A stretch of 64,000 nucleotides of DNA, taken from NCBI GenBank assembly GCA_943789205.1, contig CALSTG010000001.1:920435-984434 (forward strand), given 5' to 3'. Of the stretch, positions 10,501 to 18,182 are shown piece by piece (the first letter of the stretch is position 1; every line of letters starts with the position of its first letter). Under the pieces are notes generated by a model that was given only the letters and a program-made list of their open reading frames with translations, ran no database searches and had not been told where the DNA came from. A program made the position numbers and the translations under genes. Origin of the DNA: an uncultured Flavobacteriales bacterium. GTDB taxonomy: Bacteria; Bacteroidota; Bacteroidia; Flavobacteriales_D; Crocinitomicaceae.

Positions 10501-10961
10501 CTCATAGGTAACATAGGGGCATCCATATCAACCCAATATCCCATTTTTTTGGTAAGGTCATTCCAAACATCAGTATATTTCATGACGGCCTTTTTACAGG
10601 CGTCGTTGTATTCATCTACAGTGATTTTTTTACCTATATCTTCCTTTGTTATTCCAAGCTCCTTCTCTACACCTAACTCAACAGGTAAGCCGTGGGTGTC
10701 CCAACCTGCCTTTCTTTTAACTTGAAAGCCCTTGAGTGTTTTAAAACGACAAAAAATATCTTTTATAGAGCGTCCCATAACATGATGTATGCCAGGCATG
10801 CCATTTGCTGAAGGAGGACCCTCAAAAAAAACAAATGGTTTTTGTTCATCGCGAGTGTTTATAGATGCTTCAAAGATTGAATTTTCTTCCCACAGCTCCT
10901 GAATTTCTTCAGAGATTTTAGGTAGGTTCAAGCCTTTGTACTCAGGATATTTATTATTCAT
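7564..10961 (-). CDS. ileS: Isoleucine--tRNA ligase, type 2, interrupted by an apparent 1-bp deletion
   Basis: Two overlapping frames together give a full-length class I IleRS of about 1132 residues. The first frame (10961 down to about 10515) carries residues 1-149, with the nucleotide-binding motif at 54-60. The second (to 7564) begins in mid-domain and carries the editing domain, WFDSG, KMSKR and the anticodon-binding and C-terminal regions. Adding one T after GAT-GCC-CCT restores the expected sequence across the joint. The ATP motif reads PGIHH, so the usual HIGH becomes GIHH (GxHH), as in some type 2 enzymes. The enzyme charges tRNA-Ile and should be essential if single-copy, so a sequencing error is the simplest explanation. 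A real pseudogene would require a second ileS. The gene lies 24 nt upstream of the biotin-carrier gene. Confidence 0.9.
10512..10520 (-). other. Frameshift site in ileS
   Basis: The minus strand reads GCC-CCT-ATG. Homologous IleRS sequence calls for D-A-P-Y-V-T-Y here, which needs CCT-TAT-GTT, i.e. one extra T. The joint abuts a run of four C (minus strand), a typical place for an indel call error. Confidence 0.85.
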
Positions 10962-11042
10962 TTTTATTGCATTAAAGAAGGTTGTAAAATTAGGAAGATT
11001 AAAGCAAATTCAATAATCATAGCAACCTTATTTATATTTCAT

Positions 11043-11066
11043 AAAAAAAGGGCGCCATTGGCACCC
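11043..11066 (-). terminator. Rho-independent terminator after the 11106-11846 gene
   Basis: On the minus strand, GGGTGCC - AAT - GGCGCCC forms a 7-bp stem with one G-U pair, followed directly by seven T. It lies about 40 nt past the stop of the secreted protein gene and upstream of ileS. Confidence 0.85.
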
Positions 11067-11105
11067 CTTATCTTTTATTTTAATGTTAAAAAATGAACGA
11101 GAAGA

Positions 11106-11846
11106 CTATAGCTTCTTAGCAGCCTTTTTCGCCATTTTTTTAATCTTTTTAGCGAGATCAGAAACTAACTTTTCTGATGCACTCTCGCACAATGGAAGCA
11201 ATTTCTCAGGCTTCATTATTGGAATACCCGCCACAATACCAACAGACTTTTTAGAAGTACCATACTCGTTAATAGTAAATACGCGTTTCCCTTCTTTATT
11301 CCATAGTTTTATTCGAACAAATGCGCGAACACCCGCGGTAAAAGGAACTGCTTTTTTAACAAAGTCATATCCCATAGAAACAAACATTACACCATCCGCG
11401 TCGTTGAACATTTTCACCATCTGCATCTGGTTACTTTTCTCCCCCTTAAATAAAGATTCAACAAGTGGTTTGTAGCCGTCAGCACTGAGGTATCTTTGAA
11501 ATAGCTTATTTCTATCGGCATCTTGATCTTCATTAAAACGTCCCTCATAAGCTACATATTCTGGACGCGTCACAACCGCTTCTTTGTCCATAAGTTCAAA
11601 AGGAAAGCTCTGAGCGTATTCCTCTGTAAACGTCTTATAAAAATTATCTAGAACTGGTTGTAAATTAAAATTTGGGTCATCAGATAATGAAGCAATAGCA
11701 GCGACCAAACCTACACTTCCTCCGAGTTCTTCAAAACCAATATGTTTCGAAACCCAAAAAGTTGTCAAAGCCACCTTTTTTTGTGCTATAGCCGTTGTAT
11801 TTGTAAATAAAAGTGCTACAAAAGCAAGTAAAAATAATTTTTTCAT
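11106..11846 (-). CDS. Secreted protein of unknown function
   Basis: The 246-residue product has a standard signal peptide (MKKLFLLAFVALLF, cleavage near AIAQKK). The mature part is alpha/beta with no motif I recognise. The C-terminus is strongly lysine-rich (AKKIKKMAKKAAKKL), an amphipathic basic helix that might contact membrane or nucleic acid. It stands alone between ileS and the divergent GH1 gene and has its own strong terminator. I cannot assign a function. Confidence 0.75.
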   Translation of the reverse strand: MKKLFLLAFVALLFTNTTAIAQKKVALTTFWVSKHIGFEELGGSVGLVAAIASLSDDPNFNLQPVLDNFYKTFTEEYAQSFPFELMDKEAVVTRPEYVAYEGRFNEDQDADRNKLFQRYLSADGYKPLVESLFKGEKSNQMQMVKMFNDADGVMFVSMGYDFVKKAVPFTAGVRAFVRIKLWNKEGKRVFTINEYGTSKKSVGIVAGIPIMKPEKLLPLCESASEKLVSDLAKKIKKMAKKAAKKL

Positions 11847-11935
11847 AATTTAAATTTTAGTTTGATTGTCGTAAATGTACGAAACAAAAAATGAAAAATT
11901 ATTTATGAATACGTCTTCAATAAAATATAAGAACT

Positions 11936-13387
11936 ATGAATAGGAGGGAATGGATAAAACTAGGTGGAATGGGGGTAACCTCTTTTTTACTACCAACACA
12001 AAGTGTTGATTTTCTATTCTCAAAAAAGACAATTCCTCTTAAATTAAATGCACAGGATTTTGGTGATGATTTTTTATGGGGTGCTGCATGTGCCGCCTAT
12101 CAAGTAGAGGGGGCCTGGAATAAGGATGGTAAAGGCCCTTCTATATGGGATGAATTTACTCAAAAGAAAAATAAGATTCATAACCAAGAAAATGGTGATG
12201 TCGCAACTGAATTTTACAAAAATTATAAAGCCGATATTGCCTTGTTAAAAGAAATGAATTTTGGCGTGTTTCGCTTTTCTATTTCATGGTCAAGGATTTT
12301 TCCACAAGGCACCGGTGATATCAATCCGAGCGGTGTGGCATTTTACCACAAAGTAATTGATGAGTGTTTAAACAATGGTATTGAACCTTGGATAACATTA
12401 TATCATTGGGACCTACCACAAGCACTTCAAAAGCAAGGGGGTTGGGCCAATAGAAAAATTATTAGTTGGTTCAATAAATACGTCACTTTCTGCACAAAAA
12501 CATATGGTTCAAAAGTAAAGAACTGGATGGTTATGAACGAACCAGCAGCATTTGTTGGCTTAGGTTACATGCTCGGCTATCACGCTCCTGGAATAAAAAG
12601 CCCTTTTAAATTTTTAAAAGCAACGCATCATGTGTGTATAGCTATGGCTGATGGCGGAAGGATAATTCGACAGAATGTAACTGATGCAAACGTTGGGAGT
12701 ACCTTTAGTTGTTCCCATATTGAACCCTACAGAGACGATCCCATTTTAAGACACAAAGATGTTGCTGCGACTGAACGTATGGATGCATTGTTGAATCGGC
12801 TTTACATTGAACCATCCTTAGGTATGGGTTATCCAACAGATTCACTGCCTGCTTTAAAAAGAATGGAACGTTATTATAAGCCAGGAGATGAAGAGCGCCT
12901 AAAATTCAAATTTGACTTTATTGGGTTACAAAATTATTTCAGAGTTGTAGCAAGTAACAGTTTGCTTGTTCCCTTTTTAAAAGCCAAACAAATTTCTGCT
13001 GAAGAAAGAAATGTACCAATGAATGAAATGAAATTTGAGGTGTATCCTGAAGGGATTTATAAAGTAATAAAACAGTTTTCAAAATATGACATTAAAAATA
13101 TTATCATCACTGAAAATGGTGTTTGCTATAAAGATGTTGTTTTAGGAAATCGCGTTCATGATTCAAAAAGAATTTCATTTTTTGAAACATATCTCGAACA
13201 AGTACTTAAAGCTAAAAATGAAGGCGCACCGGTTAAAGGGTACTTTGTTTGGAGTCTTACAGATAATTTTGAATGGAGTGAAGGATACGAACCAAGATTT
13301 GGCCTGATTCATGTAGATTTCAAAACACAAAAGAGAACCATAAAAGATTCAGGATATTGGTTTAAAGACTTCTTGCGCATTGAATAA
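11936..13387 (+). CDS. GH1 beta-glucosidase with Tat-like leader
   Basis: The 483-residue product has a full glycoside hydrolase family 1 barrel. The acid/base is E202 in VMNEPAAF, the nucleophile is E393 in IITENG, and the N-terminal block FLWGAACAAYQVEGAWN and C-terminal YFVWSLTDNFEWSEGY are canonical. GH1 enzymes hydrolyse beta-glucosides and beta-galactosides. Ahead of the barrel (which starts near residue 42) is an extension NRREWIKLGGMGVTSF with a twin arginine and weak hydrophobic stretch, resembling a Tat signal. This suggests a periplasmic enzyme, whereas most GH1 enzymes are cytoplasmic. The stop is 72 nt before the sigma factor gene. Confidence 0.93.
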   Translation: MNRREWIKLGGMGVTSFLLPTQSVDFLFSKKTIPLKLNAQDFGDDFLWGAACAAYQVEGAWNKDGKGPSIWDEFTQKKNKIHNQENGDVATEFYKNYKADIALLKEMNFGVFRFSISWSRIFPQGTGDINPSGVAFYHKVIDECLNNGIEPWITLYHWDLPQALQKQGGWANRKIISWFNKYVTFCTKTYGSKVKNWMVMNEPAAFVGLGYMLGYHAPGIKSPFKFLKATHHVCIAMADGGRIIRQNVTDANVGSTFSCSHIEPYRDDPILRHKDVAATERMDALLNRLYIEPSLGMGYPTDSLPALKRMERYYKPGDEERLKFKFDFIGLQNYFRVVASNSLLVPFLKAKQISAEERNVPMNEMKFEVYPEGIYKVIKQFSKYDIKNIIITENGVCYKDVVLGNRVHDSKRISFFETYLEQVLKAKNEGAPVKGYFVWSLTDNFEWSEGYEPRFGLIHVDFKTQKRTIKDSGYWFKDFLRIE

Positions 13388-13459
13388 CCAAAGTAATGCC
13401 ATATTACATTTATAAAGATTTTAAACCTTTTCGTCAAAATTGAATCTAAATATTATAAT

Positions 13460-14041
13460 ATGACGGATAAAGATAAGAATTGGCTAGATGGAATAAAAGC
13501 TGGTGGAAGTGCTGGACAAAAAGCATTCGAGGAACTATCTATTTTCTATGGGCCCAAGTTATATTCACAAATCCTAAAAATTGCGAAAAACCCTACTTTA
13601 TCGAAGGATATATTACAAGAAGTATTTATAAAAACGTGGTTGCATTTACCTAAATTCGAAGGAAGATCAACATTATACTCTTGGCTATATAGAATAACCC
13701 ATAACGAGACTTTAAACATACTTAGAAATGAAAAAAAAAGAACTCATGTGTCGTTAAGCCAAGAGGTCATTGAGATTATTCCGGGGCACAGCAGTTTAGA
13801 GGGCCAGTCAGCTGAAGAAATTTTAACATTACTTAATGCCGCAGTTGCAGCATTACCCCATAAACAAGCAGCTGTTTTTGAACTTAAGTATTTCCAGCAT
13901 TACACATTTAAAGAAATTGAAGAAATAACTGGAACATCACAGGGTGCTCTAAAAGCAAGTTATCATATTGCCAAAAGTAAAATAAGCTCTTTTTTACATT
14001 TAAAATTAAACCATTGTCTTCTAGAATCATCTAAACTATGA
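13460..14041 (+). CDS. ECF-type RNA polymerase sigma factor
   Basis: The 193-residue protein has sigma-70 region 2 (residues about 25-95, with DILQEVFIKTWLHLPKFEGRS split over the -10 recognition helices and TLYSWLYRITHNETLNILR) and region 4 (about 130-180, with ALPHKQAAVFELKYFQ and the helix-turn-helix TFKEIEEITG). Regions 1 and 3 are absent, so this is an extracytoplasmic-function sigma factor. The next gene starts 1 nt after its stop and encodes a membrane protein that is the likely anti-sigma. Confidence 0.93.
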   Translation: MTDKDKNWLDGIKAGGSAGQKAFEELSIFYGPKLYSQILKIAKNPTLSKDILQEVFIKTWLHLPKFEGRSTLYSWLYRITHNETLNILRNEKKRTHVSLSQEVIEIIPGHSSLEGQSAEEILTLLNAAVAALPHKQAAVFELKYFQHYTFKEIEEITGTSQGALKASYHIAKSKISSFLHLKLNHCLLESSKL

Positions 14042-14042
14042 C

Positions 14043-14543
14043 ATGAGCACGGATAAAGACATATTAAAACATATTAAACCTCTAAAACCCGAAATGCCTT
14101 CAGACGATTTTTTTTCTTCTTTAGCAACTAAAGCAATAAGAAAGGAACAAAAGCAACATGAAAATACATCCGGAAAAAGCAGAATTATTCTTTATTACAG
14201 TTCCGCAATTGCCGCAATTTTAATTATTGGTATTGTTGTTTTTCAACAGTTTAGCATGCCAGTAAAAGAAATCAGTACTAAAATTCCAAGCATGGCAAAT
14301 GTCAGTACTCCGGAAATCGTTGAATACGTTGAACAGCATCTAGAAAACTATACAACTGATGAAATCATAGATCTAGCAAGTGTTGTGTTAGACGAAGAGA
14401 TCAATCTCATTTCTGAAGAGAACTTTTTACCAGAAAACATACAATTTACAGATATAGAAAGCTATATCAGTGAAGAAGAATTAGAATTATTTGAAGACTA
14501 TGACCTATATGAATTTGACGAAAACGATTTATTAATTTTTTAA
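14043..14543 (+). CDS. Putative anti-sigma factor (single-pass membrane protein)
   Basis: The 166-residue product has a basic cytoplasmic N-terminus of about 45 residues, one membrane helix (about 48-68, YYSSAIAAILIIGIVVF) and a very acidic outer domain rich in Glu/Asp. I see no zinc-binding HxxxCxxC motif of ZAS anti-sigmas. The role is inferred from position: it follows the ECF sigma gene by 1 nt and precedes a periplasmic Spy-like gene by 11 nt. It would hold the sigma factor at the membrane until an envelope signal arrives. Confidence 0.7.
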   Translation: MSTDKDILKHIKPLKPEMPSDDFFSSLATKAIRKEQKQHENTSGKSRIILYYSSAIAAILIIGIVVFQQFSMPVKEISTKIPSMANVSTPEIVEYVEQHLENYTTDEIIDLASVVLDEEINLISEENFLPENIQFTDIESYISEEELELFEDYDLYEFDENDLLIF

Positions 14544-14554
14544 ACCCTTTTAAC

Positions 14555-15019
14555 ATGAAAAACCTATTAATTGTATGTTTGATTTTAAGTAGCTTTCCGC
14601 TATTTGCTCAAAAAAAAGAAAGTAAAGATGAGAAAAAACAACGCATTGAAGCCGCAAGAGTGAGCTTTATCACCAAAAAACTAGAATTGACCCCTGAAGA
14701 ATCAAAAGAATTCTGGCCAATAGTAAATGAGATGGAGACAAAAATAAAAATCTCCAGAAAAGCCCTTAAAGATCGCTTTAAAAAAATGAAACAAGAGGAT
14801 GAAAAAATTGATGAAAAAACATACCAAAAACTCATTGAGGATATGCACGAGCAACAAATTTCAATTCTTGAAATCAAAAATGAATATGTCCAAAAAATCG
14901 CTTCAGTTATAGGCTATGAAAAAACATTCAGGTTTGAGCATCAGATTCAAAGAGAATTTAAAAAGCAGCTTATGGACCGCATGAAAAAAGGTCACGTAAA
15001 CAGTGTCAAGAAAAACTAA
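14555..15019 (+). CDS. Spy/CpxP-like periplasmic protein
   Basis: The 154-residue product has a signal peptide (cleavage near FAQKK) and a mature, all-helical, highly charged sequence. It contains the repeated-type motif LTPEESKEFWPIVNEME, which resembles the LTxxQ motif of Spy/CpxP proteins. Such proteins are periplasmic chaperones or stress sensors. It is the third gene of the sigma factor operon and is followed by a strong terminator, so it may be both target and sensor of the system. Family assignment is by motif and layout only. Confidence 0.7.
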   Translation: MKNLLIVCLILSSFPLFAQKKESKDEKKQRIEAARVSFITKKLELTPEESKEFWPIVNEMETKIKISRKALKDRFKKMKQEDEKIDEKTYQKLIEDMHEQQISILEIKNEYVQKIASVIGYEKTFRFEHQIQREFKKQLMDRMKKGHVNSVKKN

Positions 15020-15048
15020 AAACAATTTGTATAAAAGCTTGCCATCAC

Positions 15049-15077
15049 AACCGGGGAAATGTTTCCCGGTTTTTTTT
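15049..15077 (+). terminator. Rho-independent terminator after the ECF sigma operon
   Basis: AACCGGG and CCCGGTT form a 7-bp stem, with GAAA/TTT extending into the loop, followed by eight T. It lies 30 nt after the Spy-like gene. Its end touches the stop codon of the convergent asnS. Confidence 0.88.
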
Positions 15078-15079
15078 GC

Positions 15080-16525
15080 TTAAAATTCTGCGTTATCAGG
15101 TGTTCTTGGAAAAGGAATAACATCACGAATATTTGACATGCCAGTTAGGAACATGATTAATCGTTCAAACCCCATACCAAAACCTGAATGAGGAACGGAT
15201 CCAAATTTACGTGTGTCCATGTACCACCAAAGTTCATCCTCTTCAATATCAAAATCTTTACATTTAGCTTTTAAAATTTCCAATCGTTCTTCTCGCTGAG
15301 ACCCCCCAACGATTTCACCAACTCCAGGAAATAATACATCCATAGCAGCCACAGTCTTTCCATCGTCATTTTGACGCATGTAAAACGCCTTAATATCCGC
15401 CGGATAATCACACAATATTACAGGGCATTTAAATTCTTTTTCGACCAAATACCGTTCATGTTCACTTTGTAAATCAATCCCCCACTCCACTGGAAATTGA
15501 AATTTCTTCTTCTTATAGGCTTTGGATTTCTGTAATACTTCAATAGCTTCTGTATAGCTTAGACGTTTAAATTGATTGTTTACAACAAATTCAATACTTT
15601 CTCGAAGGCCTAAATGACTTCTTTCATTTTGTGGCTTTTGATTCTGTTCTTGAGCATATCTGTTATCAAGAAAGTTTAAGTCTTCTTCAGAATTTTTCAG
15701 AATATATTGGCAAACGGATTGCAAAAACTCCTCCGTTAAATCCATATTATCAGAAAGGTCATTAAAAGCTACCTCAGGCTCAATCATCCAAAATTCAGCT
15801 AAATGTCTAGAGGTATTTGAGTTTTCTGCTCTGAAAGTAGGGCCAAAGGTATATACCTGACCCAATCCTAATGCAGCAAGTTCAGCCTCGAGCTGTCCCG
15901 AAACTGTAAGGTTTACTTGTTTTCCAAAGAAATCTTTTCCGTAATCAATATTTCCATCATCATCTAATGGAGGGTTTTTGGGGTCAAGTGTACTTACTCG
16001 AAACATTTCACCAGCGCCTTCTGCATCTGACCCAGTAAGGATAGGAGTGTGAATGTAGTTGAACCCTCTCTCATTAAAAAATTGATGAATAGCAAAAGAA
16101 GCAGCATGCCTTATTCTAAATATAGCCCCAAATGTATTGGTTCTAAAACGCAGGTGTGCTTGTTCTCGTAATAAATCTAAACTATGCTTTTTAGGTTGTA
16201 ATATGGTTTTCTGAACAGCATCAGGATCGGCAGCGCCAATTATTTCAAAAGCTTCTACCTGTAACTCCACAACTTGCCCCGCTCCCTGAGATTCAACAAG
16301 TAAGCCTTTTATACTTATTGCAGCACCCGTGCTTATAGCCTTTAATTGTTCTTCATCAAAGTTATCATAATCAATAACCCCTTGAATATTCGCCATACAT
16401 GAACCATCATTAAGCTGTACAAAACGCTTACTACGAAATGCTCTAACCCAACCTTTCACCTCTATTTTCTGTCCTAAAAAAGTTGCTCCATTTTTGAGCA
16501 ATTCAGAAATTTTAATTCTCGCCAT
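15080..16525 (-). CDS. asnS: Asparagine--tRNA ligase
   Basis: The 481-residue class II synthetase has an N-terminal OB-fold anticodon domain (about residues 15-100), motif 2 [21 protein letters not shown] (in two halves) and motif 3 [12 protein letters not shown]. The [12 protein letters not shown] form distinguishes AsnRS from AspRS. It charges tRNA-Asn in the cytoplasm. Length is normal. A TAATTTTG promoter-like box ends 4 nt before the ATG. Confidence 0.96.
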   Translation of the reverse strand: MARIKISELLKNGATFLGQKIEVKGWVRAFRSKRFVQLNDGSCMANIQGVIDYDNFDEEQLKAISTGAAISIKGLLVESQGAGQVVELQVEAFEIIGAADPDAVQKTILQPKKHSLDLLREQAHLRFRTNTFGAIFRIRHAASFAIHQFFNERGFNYIHTPILTGSDAEGAGEMFRVSTLDPKNPPLDDDGNIDYGKDFFGKQVNLTVSGQLEAELAALGLGQVYTFGPTFRAENSNTSRHLAEFWMIEPEVAFNDLSDNMDLTEEFLQSVCQYILKNSEEDLNFLDNRYAQEQNQKPQNERSHLGLRESIEFVVNNQFKRLSYTEAIEVLQKSKAYKKKKFQFPVEWGIDLQSEHERYLVEKEFKCPVILCDYPADIKAFYMRQNDDGKTVAAMDVLFPGVGEIVGGSQREERLEILKAKCKDFDIEEDELWWYMDTRKFGSVPHSGFGMGFERLIMFLTGMSNIRDVIPFPRTPDNAEF

Positions 16526-16529
16526 AGCA

Positions 16530-16537
16530 CAAAATTA
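16530..16537 (-). promoter_or_regulatory. TAnnTTTG promoter-like box, asnS
   Basis: TAATTTTG on the minus strand ends 4 nt before the asnS ATG. Upstream, at 16560-16572, lies the perfect inverted repeat ATGCAA-A-TTGCAT, roughly where a -33 region would fall. Confidence 0.5.
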
Positions 16538-16559
16538 AAGGTTTTTTCTATGATTCTTA

Positions 16560-16572
16560 ATGCAAATTGCAT
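16560..16572. repeat. Short perfect inverted repeat upstream of asnS
   Basis: ATGCAA-A-TTGCAT is a 6-bp perfect palindrome with one central base, placed 35 nt upstream of asnS and in the divergent region shared with the GH25 gene. It could be a protein-binding site; a chance repeat is equally possible. Confidence 0.3.
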
Positions 16573-16701
16573 CGCAATTCAAAAGAAATAATATCCTAGT
16601 GTTTGTGTCAAGCATTTTTACAATGCCTTGATTTTAAAATATTGTGCTTTAAACGTTAAAAATCACTATTATTAATTTCAATCTATTAAATATTTCTAAT
16701 C

Positions 16702-17655
16702 ATGTTTAAACAACTCATTTTTTATATAACTCTTAGCCTAGGGTTAAAAGGGGTGTTCGCTCAAAATATTTTGGGGATTGATGTTTCACATTGGCAAGGC
16801 ACAATAGATTGGACGCTTGTTGGTAACGATGGGTATGTTTTTTCATGGGTAAAAGCTACTGAAGGAATGACCTATACCGACCCTAAATTTTTTACAAATA
16901 TAGAAGATGGAATCACAGCAGGTCTCATTATGGGTGCTTATCATTTTGCAAGGCCTGATAATAATTCTGCACAACAAGATGCGACCAACTTTTTAAATAA
17001 TGCTGCTGATTACATTGGAACAGGATTTTTACCCCCTGTCCTTGATCTTGAGAATCCATACTCAAATGGACAGGCCATACTATTGACAGAAATGTTTACC
17101 TCTGAAGAACTTTCGCTTTGGGTTCAAGAATGGATGAATGAAGTTGAATCAGAAACAGGAGTAGTGCCCTACCTGTATATCAACGCAAATTATGCGGCGT
17201 ACCTTTCAAGTTCACTTAGTACCTACGGACTTTGGTTTGCGCAACCAGATCAAAATCTAGACCCACCCTCTAATATTGGACCTTGGGAAGATTACGGGTT
17301 TAAACAATATTCGTGGTGGGGCGATGTTTCCGGAATTACGGGGGATGTTGATTTGAATGTTTTTAATGGTTCAGCCGAAGAACTAGATGTTCTCATAGGC
17401 CTTAACAATACAAGTGAAATAAAAGAATTTGACAAACAAATAAAAATTTATCCCAACCCAACAAGTGACTGGCTTTACTTGTCTAGTGACCTAAATATTG
17501 CAAGTGCAATACTATATGATGCCAAAGGTATAAAACAAGAAGTATTTCGTACCAACGACCGTATAGATTGTGCTACTTTAAAATCAGGAGTCTACTATTT
17601 AAAAATCAAAAATGAGCAAGGTTTAGTGTTTCGATATAAGGTTTTTAGAATTTGA
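16702..17655 (+). CDS. GH25 lysozyme exported by the type IX secretion system
   Basis: The 317-residue product has a signal peptide (cleavage near VFAQN) and a GH25 muramidase domain at about residues 22-225, with GIDVSHWQGTIDW, the FSWVKATEG block, GAYHFARP and PPVLDLE carrying catalytic acidic residues. A type A T9SS sorting domain follows at about 245-317 (KIYPNPTSDWLYL through SGVYYLKIK to a basic end). The enzyme cuts peptidoglycan glycan strands, and the sorting domain sends it across the outer membrane, so it probably attacks other bacteria or scavenges wall material. Confidence 0.9.
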   Translation: MFKQLIFYITLSLGLKGVFAQNILGIDVSHWQGTIDWTLVGNDGYVFSWVKATEGMTYTDPKFFTNIEDGITAGLIMGAYHFARPDNNSAQQDATNFLNNAADYIGTGFLPPVLDLENPYSNGQAILLTEMFTSEELSLWVQEWMNEVESETGVVPYLYINANYAAYLSSSLSTYGLWFAQPDQNLDPPSNIGPWEDYGFKQYSWWGDVSGITGDVDLNVFNGSAEELDVLIGLNNTSEIKEFDKQIKIYPNPTSDWLYLSSDLNIASAILYDAKGIKQEVFRTNDRIDCATLKSGVYYLKIKNEQGLVFRYKVFRI

Positions 17656-17710
17656 TTTTTGAATTTGGTATTTCTCGCAATATTTTGTCATCTTCGTAAA
17701 AAACTGATTT

Positions 17711-18151
17711 ATGACTGACGCTCAAGTTCATCTTATGACCAACCATCTTCCTCTGATTTTACCAATCACAGGGGCATTAGTTCTTATTATTGCACTTATA
17801 ATTCAATCTAGTGTTGCAAGGAGAATTGGCTATTTTCTCATTGTTTTAGGGGGGCTTTATACCATTCCAGCATTTTTTTCTGGAGAAGGTGCTGAGCATA
17901 TTGTTGAAGAACTCGGACGCAGTCATGATCTGATCCATGAACATGAAGAAATGGCTGAAACTTTTGCATATCTAGCTTATTTACTTTCGGTAATTGCGCT
18001 CATTGCGCTGTACATGAGTTGGAAAAAGAAAGCTATGGAGCGCATCTTAATGCCTATAATCCTTATTGGAGCATTAGCACTTTCTTACTTGTCCTTTGAA
18101 ACAGGACGAAGTGGTGGTAAAATTAGTCACCCTGAAGTGCTGAAAGATTGA
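17711..18151 (+). CDS. Small four-helix membrane protein (DUF2231-like)
   Basis: The 146-residue protein has four predicted membrane helices (about 12-30, 35-52, 82-100, 110-128). Histidines cluster near the first helix (HLMTNHLPL) and in the first long loop (SHDLIHEHEEMAE). The NHLPL entry and overall layout resemble DUF2231-type membrane proteins, some of which may bind heme; this is a loose resemblance. It stands alone between the lysozyme and the convergent desaturase. Function is not known. Confidence 0.7.
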   Translation: MTDAQVHLMTNHLPLILPITGALVLIIALIIQSSVARRIGYFLIVLGGLYTIPAFFSGEGAEHIVEELGRSHDLIHEHEEMAETFAYLAYLLSVIALIALYMSWKKKAMERILMPIILIGALALSYLSFETGRSGGKISHPEVLKD

Positions 18152-18182
18152 GCAAGTATGAATAAATACTTCAAAACAACAG

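Noticed and set aside
10512..10520. Programmed -1 frameshift in ileS
   Set aside because: GCC-CCT-ATG does not form a standard slippery heptamer, no downstream pseudoknot is evident, and IleRS synthesis is not known to use recoding.
18152..18182. Inverted repeat AAGTAT-GAATAA-ATACTT between the convergent 17711 and desaturase genes
   Set aside because: The stem is only 6 AT-rich base pairs and no T run follows on either strand, so a terminator call is not justified.
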